Source: Dyella amyloliquefaciens (lineage in GTDB: Bacteria > Pseudomonadota > Gammaproteobacteria > Xanthomonadales > Rhodanobacteraceae). Taken from it: a stretch of DNA of 64,000 nucleotides. Numbering within the stretch: position 1 is the first letter of the stretch; every line of letters begins with the position of its first letter. The DNA lies in assembly GCF_004296575.1 (NCBI RefSeq), contig NZ_SAYT01000001.1, positions 310,001 to 374,000 of the forward strand. The letters are read 5' to 3'. A model generated the notes under the pieces. It did no database searches. It was given only the letters and a program-made list of their open reading frames with translations, and was not told the origin of the DNA. The translations under genes and the position numbers were made by a program. Below, one piece after another: positions 26,079 through 33,928 of the stretch.

Positions 26079-26459
26079 TTAGTCGTGCTCACTCCGGCTG
26101 CGCGTGGCCTCCTGTACGCCGCGTACGGCGGCGGCAATGACCAGGCCAGTCATCAGCAGTCCCACCAGCCCGAGCAGCAGCGCATCAATGCGTCCGAACG
26201 TCGTGGTGGGCACGACATCACCGTAACCGATAGTGAGCGCCGTAATGGCGCAGAAGTAAAACGTCTCGCCGGGTGGCGAAGCGGAGCGATCCGAGGTTTC
26301 GACCGGACCGCCGAAGTAGTACATGGCCGTAGAGAGGACGATGAACAACAAGACCTGCCCCAGCATGATCGCGCGCAGGTACCACAGCGTTCGTGCGAAC
26401 TCCTCGAGCACATCGGCGGCCCTCAGATGAGTTCGAGCAGCTCTCGAAATCAGTGCCAT
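26079..26459 (-). CDS. Two-TM potassium channel family protein
   Basis: A 126-aa protein with two membrane helices around a pore loop that ends in the K+ selectivity filter TIGYGD (FYFCAITALTIGYGDVVP). TM1 is MLGQVLLFIVLSTAMYYF and TM2 is LLLGLVGLLMTGLVIAAAV. There is no cytosolic RCK or nucleotide-binding domain, so it is a minimal channel unless it partners with another protein. The ATG at 26459 was chosen because it begins MALISRAARTH and has GGAG 11 bases upstream; the open frame further upstream is shadow of the next gene. It is the last gene of the efflux operon, 53 bases after the permease. Confidence 0.85.
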   Translation of the reverse strand: MALISRAARTHLRAADVLEEFARTLWYLRAIMLGQVLLFIVLSTAMYYFGGPVETSDRSASPPGETFYFCAITALTIGYGDVVPTTTFGRIDALLLGLVGLLMTGLVIAAAVRGVQEATRSRSEHD

Positions 26460-26512
26460 GGCGGAAGTCTCCGGGTGAGGTGTGGCCTGTGGGGACGATA
26501 TGAGAACGGCGA

Positions 26513-27574
26513 TCACGAGGGCGGCGGTGCCTGTCCCGCCGTCGTCGTGCCTTGCCGCATGCGTGGGCGCACGTCGAGCAGCTGGACCATCAGGCAGGCA
26601 TAGAGGGTGACGGCCACGAAGAGCCCCATGCGCACCGCGAATGCCGTGTAGACATCCTTGCCGGCGACGCTGTCCTGCACCGACTGGCCGAGCAGGATGA
26701 TGAGGGTGACCAGCGTGTTGAGCCAGAAGCTGGGCGAGTATCGCGTATGGCTCAAGCCATACAGCTTGCGCGCCACCAGCAGGCCGAACAGCAGCATCCA
26801 CAGGAAAAACATCCACAGGTGCACGAACCATTTCAGCGCGAACCAGAACGCGATCGCCAGCGCACCACCGAGCAGGGTGGAGCCGAGCAGCTCGCGTGCC
26901 GCGCCACGGGCGGTGGTCGTGCAGCTCTGCCTGCCGAGGCTGACCGACTTCATGATGATCGGCATGTAGCTGGAAGGATCGGCCAGGGCGAGCAGGAACA
27001 CCGGCATCACCACCAGGGTGGCGCGTAGCGCGAGGTGGGTCGCGTCGTCATTCGGCAAGCCTGGCTTGGAGGGCGGCTTCTGTGGGCTGGGCGGTTCAGG
27101 AAACAGCCAGTGACTGACACCCAAAGCCACCACGGCGAGCAGCAGACCTTTTGCCAATGCCCCCACGACCGTCATCGCCAGTTGCAGATCGGCAGTGCCT
27201 GCCGCGGAGATCATCGTCACGCCGGCGACGAGGAAGGTCGACACCAGGTTGTTGCCGCCACGCAGCCCGTAACGAAACGCCAGGAACAGGCACAGGCCGA
27301 CCAGCAGTACGCCACTCATGAAGTAGTACTGCAGCAGCGGAACCAGCAGCAGTCCGCTACCCGTCGTCATGGCGACCACCATCACGAGGCCGAGCGCCGC
27401 CTTCAGGGGCATGGGGCGATTGACCGAGGCCAGCAGAAACACCGCGAACACCGGCGCCACAATGGGAATGGACAGGTCCATGCCGAAACTGATGGCGAGG
27501 CACAGTGCCGTGCCGAAGGCCAGGCGAAGTGCGCGCAAGCCCAGTCGTTCGCGTTGGATGGCTATGGCGGTCAT
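26513..27574 (-). CDS. DUF2955/FUSC-like inner membrane efflux permease
   Basis: Polytopic membrane protein of 353 aa with about ten hydrophobic segments in two halves separated by a Pro-rich cytoplasmic linker (FPEPPSPQKPPSKPGLPND). It resembles the DUF2955 and fusaric-acid-resistance/aromatic-acid-exporter (AaeB) type permeases: the first half includes MDLSIPIVAPVFAVFLLAS and the second SYMPIIMKSVSLG. Such permeases work with an HlyD-type adaptor, and here the adaptor gene lies directly upstream with a TGATG stop/start overlap. The substrate is unknown; aromatic or weak-acid compounds are plausible from the family. Confidence 0.75.
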   Translation of the reverse strand: MTAIAIQRERLGLRALRLAFGTALCLAISFGMDLSIPIVAPVFAVFLLASVNRPMPLKAALGLVMVVAMTTGSGLLLVPLLQYYFMSGVLLVGLCLFLAFRYGLRGGNNLVSTFLVAGVTMISAAGTADLQLAMTVVGALAKGLLLAVVALGVSHWLFPEPPSPQKPPSKPGLPNDDATHLALRATLVVMPVFLLALADPSSYMPIIMKSVSLGRQSCTTTARGAARELLGSTLLGGALAIAFWFALKWFVHLWMFFLWMLLFGLLVARKLYGLSHTRYSPSFWLNTLVTLIILLGQSVQDSVAGKDVYTAFAVRMGLFVAVTLYACLMVQLLDVRPRMRQGTTTAGQAPPPS

Positions 27575-28698
27575 CAGTAGAGATAGGAAAGCCAGCTCAT
27601 CACGCGCAGGAACACGCGGCCCAACGGGTTGAGCGGATTGCCCTGGGTGGGAAAGGCCATCACCTCGGCCTGCCCGCCGATGCGGATGTCGCGCGCCGGT
27701 ACGTTTTCTCCCGCTGCGAATTCGACGATCACCGGAAACCGCTGGGCGGGCCGCAACCAGTCACGGCTGTTCTGCACGGTGGGCAGGGTGCCCGGCGGAG
27801 AGCTCTGCCCGACGCTGACACCATAACCGATGCTGCGGATGCGCCCTTTGAACAGTTCGCCCGGGCGCGAATCCAGCGCGATGGCCACGACGGTGCCCGG
27901 TTCCAGATGTCCCAGGTTGTTCTCCGTCATGTCGGCGCTCACCCAGACATCGTGGTTCGCGATCAGCGTCATGACCGGGTTGCCCATGGCCGCGAACTGG
28001 CCGACATCGGTGCGCAGGTCCGTGATCAGACCGTCCGATTGGGCGTGCACCTTGGTGTTGGCGAGATCCAGCTCGGCCTTCTCCACCGCAGCCGCGGCGC
28101 TGCGCAACTGCGCGTTCTCCGCTTCGCCGCCGCCTTGTTGTTCCTTGGCGCGCTCGACCTCGGCACGGGCGGCACTGACCTGGCTGATCGCCTGTTCGTG
28201 CGTGGCACGCGCTACTTCCAGGCGGCGCAGCGACACGGTGCCCTGGTCTTCGCGGTAGAGGCGTTCCAGGCGGTCACTGTCCTGTTGTGCCTTCACCTCG
28301 TTGGCGATCGCGGCGCGCAACGAGGCGCTGGCCGAATCGATACCCGCCGTACTCGCGCCGAGCTGCCGGCGCGTCGTCTCGAGATTGGCCCGCGCACTCA
28401 CCAGCGCGATTCGGTAGGGCTCCGCGTCTATTTCGAACAACACCTCGCCGACCTTGACCTGCTGGTTGTTGTGCACGAAGACGCGGGTTACCCGGCCTGC
28501 AGCCTCGGCCGCGACCGGAATCACGAAGGCCTGTATCCGCGCCTGTTGCGTGTACGGCGTGTAGCGGTCGGCGAGCAGGTACCAAACGAGGCTCAGGCCG
28601 ATCAGTATGAGCACCCATTTCACGCCCTTGCTGGACGGCTCGGCGGCCGGCGGTGAGGCCGGTGTTGCGGCGGGAGGGGATGACGTCGTATCGCTCAT
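27574..28698 (-). CDS. HlyD/EmrA family efflux periplasmic adaptor
   Basis: Membrane fusion protein of 374 aa. A Pro/Ala-rich cytoplasmic N-terminus is followed by one membrane helix (WVLILIGLSLVWYLLA), a biotinyl-lipoyl-like half motif (QARIQAFVIPVAAEAAGRVTRVFV), a long coiled-coil hairpin (about residues 95-205, including IANEVKAQQDSDRLERLYRE), the second lipoyl half (TKVHAQSDGLITDLRTDVG) and beta-barrel domains. It links the permease encoded downstream to the NodT-type outer membrane protein encoded upstream. The start overlaps the upstream stop by ATGA. Confidence 0.92.
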   Translation of the reverse strand: MSDTTSSPPAATPASPPAAEPSSKGVKWVLILIGLSLVWYLLADRYTPYTQQARIQAFVIPVAAEAAGRVTRVFVHNNQQVKVGEVLFEIDAEPYRIALVSARANLETTRRQLGASTAGIDSASASLRAAIANEVKAQQDSDRLERLYREDQGTVSLRRLEVARATHEQAISQVSAARAEVERAKEQQGGGEAENAQLRSAAAAVEKAELDLANTKVHAQSDGLITDLRTDVGQFAAMGNPVMTLIANHDVWVSADMTENNLGHLEPGTVVAIALDSRPGELFKGRIRSIGYGVSVGQSSPPGTLPTVQNSRDWLRPAQRFPVIVEFAAGENVPARDIRIGGQAEVMAFPTQGNPLNPLGRVFLRVMSWLSYLY

Positions 28699-30230
28699 CG
28701 AGTCGGGCCTGCAGGTGTACGGCTTCGGGCGGACGGAGCCTCGGGCTCATCGAACAGGTCGCCCCAATCGGTGCGTTGCTGCATCTGCTCGCGCGTCGCC
28801 GGATCGACCAGCGGCTGGTCCGTGTGCCAGCCGCCGCCGACCGCCCTGTAGAGCGCAATCAGGCTGCCGACGGCGTTGCTGCGATTGACGACGTACGCAT
28901 CCTGTTCGGAGGACAGCGCACGTTGCGCATCGAGCACGCGCTGGAAGTCCGAATAGCCTTCGCGGTAGACCGTGTTGGCCAGCGTCAGCGAACGTCGCGC
29001 GGAGGTCTCCGCATCGCGCAGGATGCTGTCGCGCTGCAAGGCCGAGATCAGGCTGGTGGCGGCATCGTCGGCTTCGCGCGCTGCTTCACGGACCGTGCCC
29101 TGGTAGGTGACCACCAGCTCCTGCAGTCGCGCATCCTGCACGCGCACGTTGTTGGTGATCCTGCCGTGGTCGAAGATGTTCCAGGTGACACTCGGGCCGA
29201 TGGCCAGCGCAGTCGTACTCGGCGATCCGGACAGCGAGCTGGCGCTCCAGCTCAGCGTGCCGAGCAAGCTCACGGAGGGATACAAGTCGGCTTTCGCCAC
29301 GCCGATGAGTGCCGACTGCGCTGCCATCTGGTACTCGGCGGCCTGCACGTCCGGACGGCGCAGCAGCAGGTTGGCCGGTACGTCCTGCAGCACGGCACGG
29401 TCGACCAGTGGAATGAAACCTTGCTTGTCGGGCCGCTCATCCAGCTCCGGCAGCGGGCCCGGCGGTCGCCCGATCAGCACGGCGAGAGCGTGGCGAGCGA
29501 GCTGGATCTGGCTTTCGAAGTCGGGGATGCTGCTCAGCGTGCTCAGGTATTGCGTCTTGGCCTGCTGGAAATCCAGTTCGTCGCTCTCGCCGCTCTTGAA
29601 CAGGCGCTCGGTGATTTCGAAGCTGCGCTTCTGCAGATCGGCATTCTCGCGCGCGATGCGCAGCCGCGCCTCGGCCGTGCGCATCGTGTAGTAGGTGTCG
29701 GCCACCTGGGCGTGCAGCAACACAATGACCGCCTCGCGATTGGCTTGCGAGGCGAAATAGGCGGCATCCGCCGATTCGATCGCGCGCTTGAAGCGCCCCC
29801 AGAAGTCCAGTTCCCATCCGATGCTGAAGCCCGCGCCGTACTGCCAGGAGCCGGGAATGCTGGGTGTGGGCTCCTTGTGATTCCGGGTCTTCACATAAGC
29901 CGCGTCGGCGCCAAGCTGCTGTACCTGTGGATAGCGGCCGCTGAGCGCGATGCCCAGCTGGGCGCGCGCTTCCAGCACCCGCAGGCCAGCCACCTTCAGG
30001 TCGGTGTTGTGCGCGTCGGCTTCACCGATCAGTCGTTCCAGGCTCGGATCGGCGAACACCTGCCACCACTGGCTGGCGTCAGGTTGCTGCTGCTGCGAGG
30101 TGGCCTGCTGGATGGCCGGGCTGCTCCAGTGCTCGGGCCATGTTTCGTGTTGCGGCTGGAAATCCGGGCCGACCGTCGTGCAACCGCCGAGGCACACCAC
30201 GCCCGCCAGCAGCATTTGCTTCGGACGCAT
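28695..30230 (-). CDS. NodT/OprM-type outer membrane efflux lipoprotein
   Basis: Outer membrane factor of the TolC class, 511 aa. The signal peptide ends in a lipobox (VVCLGGC) followed by TTVGPDFQPQ, typical of NodT lipoproteins. Two OEP domains are visible: ANNLLLRRPDVQAAEYQ-like text (PANLLLRRPDVQAAE), WELDFWGRFKRAIESADA, and EGYSDFQRVLDAQRAL. It would form the outer membrane tunnel of a tripartite pump with the HlyD and DUF2955-type proteins. The ATG at 30230 gives the lipoprotein signal; the frame is open much further upstream, but that part is shadow. It starts 29 bases after the AI-2E-type gene. Confidence 0.92.
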   Translation of the reverse strand: MRPKQMLLAGVVCLGGCTTVGPDFQPQHETWPEHWSSPAIQQATSQQQQPDASQWWQVFADPSLERLIGEADAHNTDLKVAGLRVLEARAQLGIALSGRYPQVQQLGADAAYVKTRNHKEPTPSIPGSWQYGAGFSIGWELDFWGRFKRAIESADAAYFASQANREAVIVLLHAQVADTYYTMRTAEARLRIARENADLQKRSFEITERLFKSGESDELDFQQAKTQYLSTLSSIPDFESQIQLARHALAVLIGRPPGPLPELDERPDKQGFIPLVDRAVLQDVPANLLLRRPDVQAAEYQMAAQSALIGVAKADLYPSVSLLGTLSWSASSLSGSPSTTALAIGPSVTWNIFDHGRITNNVRVQDARLQELVVTYQGTVREAAREADDAATSLISALQRDSILRDAETSARRSLTLANTVYREGYSDFQRVLDAQRALSSEQDAYVVNRSNAVGSLIALYRAVGGGWHTDQPLVDPATREQMQQRTDWGDLFDEPEAPSARSRTPAGPTR

Positions 30231-30259
30231 CGGGCACGACACGATCGCCGTCCGGTGCG

Positions 30260-31366
30260 TCAGGGTAGCTTCGGTTCGCTGGGCTGCTCGACCGCCTGCG
30301 GTTGGTCGTCGACCCAGCGCCAGAACAGCTGATATCCGACGGCCAGCACCACCGGTCCGATGAACAGGCCGATCACGCCACCGGTCACCATGCCGCCGAG
30401 CGCACCGATCAGTATCACCGGCATCGGCACGTCGACGCCGCGCCCGAGGAGGAGCGGCTTGAGCACGTTGTCCGCCAGACCGGCGACGAAGACATAAATG
30501 GCGAAAATGATCGCGCCCACGGTGAAGCCTTCCTTGGCGAACACGAAGATGATCACCGGGATGGTGATCAACGTGGCAGGCAGCTGCATGATGCCGAGCA
30601 GTAGTACGGCGAGCGCGAGCAGGCCCGCGCCCGGGATGCCCTTGATCACGAAGGCGACGCCGACCAGCAGCATCTGGATGAAGGCAATACCGACCACGCC
30701 CTGGGCCACCGCGCGGACGGTGGCGGCGCACAGTTCGGTGATCTTGGGTCCACCTTCCTGGCCGAACAGGCGCGAGGCAATCCGTACGGCACTACGACGC
30801 GATTCTTCACCGTAGGCCATGAAGATGCCCGCGATGATCAGCGCGAAGATGAAGATCATCAGGCCCGACGCGACGCCCGTGGCGACGCCGAGCAGCATGG
30901 TGCCGATGCCCTTGAGCTGCGGCGTGAACTTCTGGACCAGGCCAGTGAGATCGGTGGAAGCCTGCGACCAGAACGCATACACCTTGCCACCCACCAGTGG
31001 CCAGCTGGCGACCGACTCCGACGGTGGCGGGATGCGAAGGTCACCGCCCTTGGCGACTTCCATCGCGTGCTCCACGGAGTCCACCAGTGCGATGCCTAGA
31101 AGGTACGCGGGCACCGTGATGATGATGAGTGCGATGAGCACGATGAGCGTGGCCGTCATCCCGTCCTTGTTCCCAAGTTTGGGTCGCAGCTTCAGGTGCA
31201 GCGGATACAGCGTGATCGCCAGGATAAGCGACCACACCAGCAGGCTGCCGAAGGGATAGAAAATGCGAAAGCAGACAATCGCGAGCACCGCGATCAGGCC
31301 GGCTCGAATCAAGACGTCGAGCATGCCGCGCGACCATGCTTTCTCGGAAATAGGCGTGGACAGCAT
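30260..31366 (-). CDS. AI-2E family (YdiK/PerM-type) membrane transporter
   Basis: Polytopic membrane protein of 368 aa in the AI-2E exporter/PerM family (PF01594). It has the usual arrangement of three N-terminal helices (LIAVLAIVCFRIFYPFGSLL...), a large periplasmic or cytosolic middle part and a C-terminal helix cluster with the family-typical GIPGAGLLALAVLLLGIMQ, ADNVLKPLLLGRG and ILIGALGGMVTGGVIGLFIGP. Members have been linked to autoinducer-2, Na+/H+ or small-molecule export; the substrate cannot be read here. The ATG at 31366 has AAGGAG seven to ten bases upstream. First gene of a five-gene operon. Confidence 0.88.
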   Translation of the reverse strand: MLSTPISEKAWSRGMLDVLIRAGLIAVLAIVCFRIFYPFGSLLVWSLILAITLYPLHLKLRPKLGNKDGMTATLIVLIALIIITVPAYLLGIALVDSVEHAMEVAKGGDLRIPPPSESVASWPLVGGKVYAFWSQASTDLTGLVQKFTPQLKGIGTMLLGVATGVASGLMIFIFALIIAGIFMAYGEESRRSAVRIASRLFGQEGGPKITELCAATVRAVAQGVVGIAFIQMLLVGVAFVIKGIPGAGLLALAVLLLGIMQLPATLITIPVIIFVFAKEGFTVGAIIFAIYVFVAGLADNVLKPLLLGRGVDVPMPVILIGALGGMVTGGVIGLFIGPVVLAVGYQLFWRWVDDQPQAVEQPSEPKLP

Positions 31367-31700
31367 CGATGATCTCCTTGCAGATTGCAGTAGAGATTCG
31401 CGAGCGGTTGGCCAAACGTTCTGGTTTCCCCTGCCGGCCGGCGCCCCTGCCGCGGCCTGTTGATGCTCCGCCAGACTGTGTGTTTTTTCCGAGAAAGTTT
31501 GTGCGGTTTTGGGTGGCCATTTCGCAAAGACTGCACGTCGAATAGCGATCGCCATCGCACAAGTGCGTGCAGTAAGTAGAATTACTTAGCGCGACTTGTT
31601 CGCTCTTCGAAAGGATCCGCCTCAAGGGTAATTCAGCGTCACCCGCCGCCATGGGCAGAAGTTTGCGCACCGCTTTCTCTGGTTGCTGCGCGATCTGCGA
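31367..31700. other. Intergenic region with efflux-operon promoter
   Basis: About 330 bases upstream of the AI-2E-type gene and downstream of the regulator remnant. It is more AT-rich than its surroundings and contains the 16-base palindrome described separately; no gene was seen. Confidence 0.5.
31573..31588. promoter_or_regulatory. AT-rich palindrome upstream of the efflux operon
   Basis: TAAGTA-GAAT-TACTTA, a perfect 6+4+6 inverted repeat about 210 bases upstream of the AI-2E-type start. Its AT content stands out in this GC-rich DNA. It may be an operator for a dimeric regulator. No regulator gene of matching type is adjacent apart from the broken XRE/MmyB remnant. Confidence 0.4.
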
Positions 31701-32400
31701 TCAGATGCGCTTGGCCGCTTTCCTCGCATCGACAAGCTCCCGTACGCGCAGCGCATCACTCGCGGTCACCGGGTTGTAGACGACCAGGCTGAGGCCGGTG
31801 CGTCCGTCGACAGCGAGCTGCGATTGCTCCAGCGCGATTTCACCCGGCACGGGGTGTCGAAGGTGCTTCACGTGGTCGCCGTAGTGGCGCACTTCGTGAT
31901 TGCGCCAAAGTTGATCGAAGTCAGCGCTGTGCTGGCATGGCTCATCGACCAGTGCCTTCACTTCATGGCTGGCGCCCGCGCACGACGTCGGCACGGAACG
32001 CGGCGACCACCGAACTGCGTCACGCTCTCCCGTTCCTGCTGCACCTGTTTGGCGCGCGCATCGGAGAACAGCAACCTGAGGATGTTGTGCTCGTGTGGTT
32101 CGAGCACACTGAAGTGCGCGAGAACGACCGCCGCCGTGTTCCAGGCGAACACATCCCGGGTTGCGGTGCGTACCATCGCAGGGCTGTAGGGAAGGCAGTC
32201 GAGTACCCGCTGCAGGCGCGGCGCGGCGCGACCGGGTCGGCGCCACGCTAGCGGGTACCCGGTAGTCGGCCGAGCGCCGGCATGTGCACGTGCTCACGCT
32301 GGATGTCGCTGAGCATCAGTGCGCGGGCTCGCAGTGGTTCCGCGTCATGTGCGCATGCCTTGCCGCCCGGCAGGAGAAGTGCAGGTGTCGTAGCAGCGCC
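31701..32400 (-). pseudogene. Decayed XRE-family regulator with MmyB-like ligand-binding domain
   Basis: Pieces of one protein occur in different frames. Bases about 32240-32010 encode RLQRVLDCLPYSPAMVRTAT, then RDVFAWNTAAVVLAHFSVLE and HNILRLLFSDARAKQ. A second frame reads VVAAFRADVVRGR near 31990. A third frame (to 31701) reads VKALVDEPCQHSADFDQLWR, then HPVPGEIALEQSQLAVDG and LVVYNPVTASDALR. In order these match the MmyB ligand-binding domain of XRE regulators ('DvLAWN.aA', 'RN.lrllF.D', 'va.fRad', 'F..lW..H.V', 'HP..Ge..L'). At least two frameshifts are needed. Only the end of the HTH domain remains (about 32350-32248, ALMLSDIQREHVHMPALG, stop after LPGTR). The upstream limit is approximate. 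Confidence 0.8.
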
Positions 32401-32551
32401 GGAGCGTGGGACGATGGTTGCACGGAGGCATAACAGCCCCTCGTCGGGATGCCGCCTCACTCTGCCTGCACGAAAGTCAAAGCGTTGCGATGCGTTGCAG
32501 CATGCGTCTTCGCCCCGTCATCTGCGCTTCGCGCGTTGGATGAAACCGGTT

Positions 32552-32581
32552 GAGCGCCAACGGTTCACGCCGTTGGCGCTC
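32552..32581 (-). terminator. Hairpin downstream of msrA
   Basis: GAGCGCCAACGG-TTCACG-CCGTTGGCGCTC, a perfect 12-base-pair stem with a six-base loop, starting six bases after the msrA stop. No long T-run follows, so it may act as a terminator with Rho help or as an mRNA 3' stabiliser. Confidence 0.65.
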
Positions 32582-32587
32582 TTGCCG

Positions 32588-33100
32588 TTACGCCTGCCTG
32601 CGCTGGGGCAGCTTCCAGTCCGGACGGATGAAGTGGCAGGTGTAGCCGTTGGGGTAGCGCTCCAGGTAATCCTGGTGCTCGGGCTCCGCCTCCCAGAACG
32701 GGCCTGCCGCCGCGATCTCGGTCACCACCTTGCCGGGCCACAGGCCCGAGGCATCGGCGTCGGCGATGGTGTCCTCGGCCACCTGCTTCTGCACATCGTC
32801 GAGATAGAAGATGGCAGAGCGATAGCTCATGCCCAGGTCGTTGCCCTGGCGGTTCTTCGTGGTCGGATCGTGGATCTGGAAGAAGAACTCGAGGATCTGC
32901 CGATAGCTGATGCGGCTCGGGTCGAACACGATCTCGATGCCTTCGGCGTGCGTGCCGTGGTTGCGGTAGGTGGCGTTGGGCACATCGCCGCCCGTGTAGC
33001 CCACGCGCGTGGACAGCACGCCCGGGTAGCGCCGCAGCAAGTCCTGCATGCCCCAGAAGCATCCACCCGCCAGGATGGCCGTCTCGGTCTTGGTCGTCAT
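32588..33100 (-). CDS. msrA: Peptide methionine (S)-S-oxide reductase MsrA
   Basis: Repairs oxidised methionine in proteins. The catalytic Cys is in [17 protein letters not shown] (about residue 14), followed by [29 protein letters not shown] and a late [15 protein letters not shown]. The length of 170 aa fits cytosolic MsrA without a leader or MsrB fusion. The resolving cysteine is probably the one in YTCHF. The ATG at 33100 has AAAGGATG upstream. A stable hairpin follows the stop. Confidence 0.97.
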   Translation of the reverse strand: MTTKTETAILAGGCFWGMQDLLRRYPGVLSTRVGYTGGDVPNATYRNHGTHAEGIEIVFDPSRISYRQILEFFFQIHDPTTKNRQGNDLGMSYRSAIFYLDDVQKQVAEDTIADADASGLWPGKVVTEIAAAGPFWEAEPEHQDYLERYPNGYTCHFIRPDWKLPQRRQA

Positions 33101-33287
33101 GGATTCATCCTTTCATTGAAGGTGAGGGTGCGCCGCCGTTGCGGCATGCCATCCAAGGTGGTGGCTTGGCCCGCCTGCACAAGTGGGGCGCCTGCGCATG
33201 AATTCGCTGCAGGGCGCGGAAGGGTTACATGCGCCGAGTATCGGGCTGCCCAGGGGAACGCCACGTTACGGGCGAAGACTTCCCGGT

Positions 33288-33863
33288 TCAGGCCTTGCTG
33301 CGCTGGTAATAGCGCCGTGCCTTGTCGCGGCTTCCGCAATCGGCCATGTCGCACCAGCGGCGCTGCCCGTTGCGGGTCTGGTCTTCGAACAGCCAGTCGC
33401 AGGACGGGCAGTAGCGCAGGCGCTCGTGATTGCCCGCGGTAATCAGGTCGGCGGCATCGAGCAGAATGGGAAACAGCGCGTCGGCCGCGCTTTGCGGCGC
33501 GGTCCACTGCCAGGCCAGCGACTCGGGATCGATCGCGCGACTCTGGTAAGCGCGCGCGACCGCCTTGCTGAACTCGCCCACGGCAGGTGCGGGCGCCTGC
33601 TCGCCATGCGCGAGCGGTCGCAGCACGCGGGCAAGCAGCTGCCGCGTCTTGTGCAGGGCAGGCAGGTCCACGGGCTTGCCGCGCGCGAAGGGCAGGTCGA
33701 TGGCGCTGAACCAGCGCTTCACGTTGTCGGGCGACGACAGCCAGTCGTGTTCGCGTTCCGTCTCAGGCCAGCTGATCGTGTTGACGAAATCCAGGCAGGG
33801 CCGGCCGCCGACCAGCTTGTAGGTGCCGGTGTAGCCATCGGGATGGAGGTCGAGTGCGTCCAT
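33288..33863 (-). CDS. ABATE/CGNR zinc-finger putative transcriptional regulator
   Basis: A 191-aa protein with an N-terminal ABATE domain (LVGGRPCLDFVNTISWPETE) and a C-terminal CGNR zinc finger: YCPSCDWLFEDQTRNGQRRW, then CDMADCGSRDKARRYYQR. The four cysteines fit the CxxC...CxxxC pattern; the signature reads CGSR instead of CGNR. These proteins are predicted stress-linked regulators. It is transcribed divergently from an EamA exporter 66 bases away, an arrangement that suggests it controls that exporter. Confidence 0.88.
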   Translation of the reverse strand: MDALDLHPDGYTGTYKLVGGRPCLDFVNTISWPETEREHDWLSSPDNVKRWFSAIDLPFARGKPVDLPALHKTRQLLARVLRPLAHGEQAPAPAVGEFSKAVARAYQSRAIDPESLAWQWTAPQSAADALFPILLDAADLITAGNHERLRYCPSCDWLFEDQTRNGQRRWCDMADCGSRDKARRYYQRSKA

Positions 33864-33889
33864 GGATTCATCTTACCAGCTATTTACGT

Positions 33890-33918
33890 TTGACAGGTGA
33901 GCCATGCGGGGCTATAAG
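33890..33918 (+). promoter_or_regulatory. Sigma-70 promoter of the EamA exporter gene, nearly leaderless
   Basis: TTGACA (33890-33895), a 17-base spacer, TATAAG (33913-33918). Transcription would start near 33925, only about four bases before the ATG at 33929, so the mRNA would have almost no leader. GGTGAG (33896-33901) and CTCACC (33920-33925) form an inverted repeat flanking the -10 element, a possible operator. Confidence 0.72.
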
Positions 33919-33928
33919 TCTCACCATC

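Noticed and set aside
26460-26831. N-terminal extension of the K+ channel frame to 26831
   Set aside because: The extra 124 residues are Pro/Arg/His-rich and overlap the DUF2955-type gene in another frame; the ATG at 26459 has a ribosome site.
28653-30332. A 559-codon plus-strand frame opposite the NodT gene
   Set aside because: It is a shadow of the efflux protein gene; its composition is Arg/His-rich with no domain.
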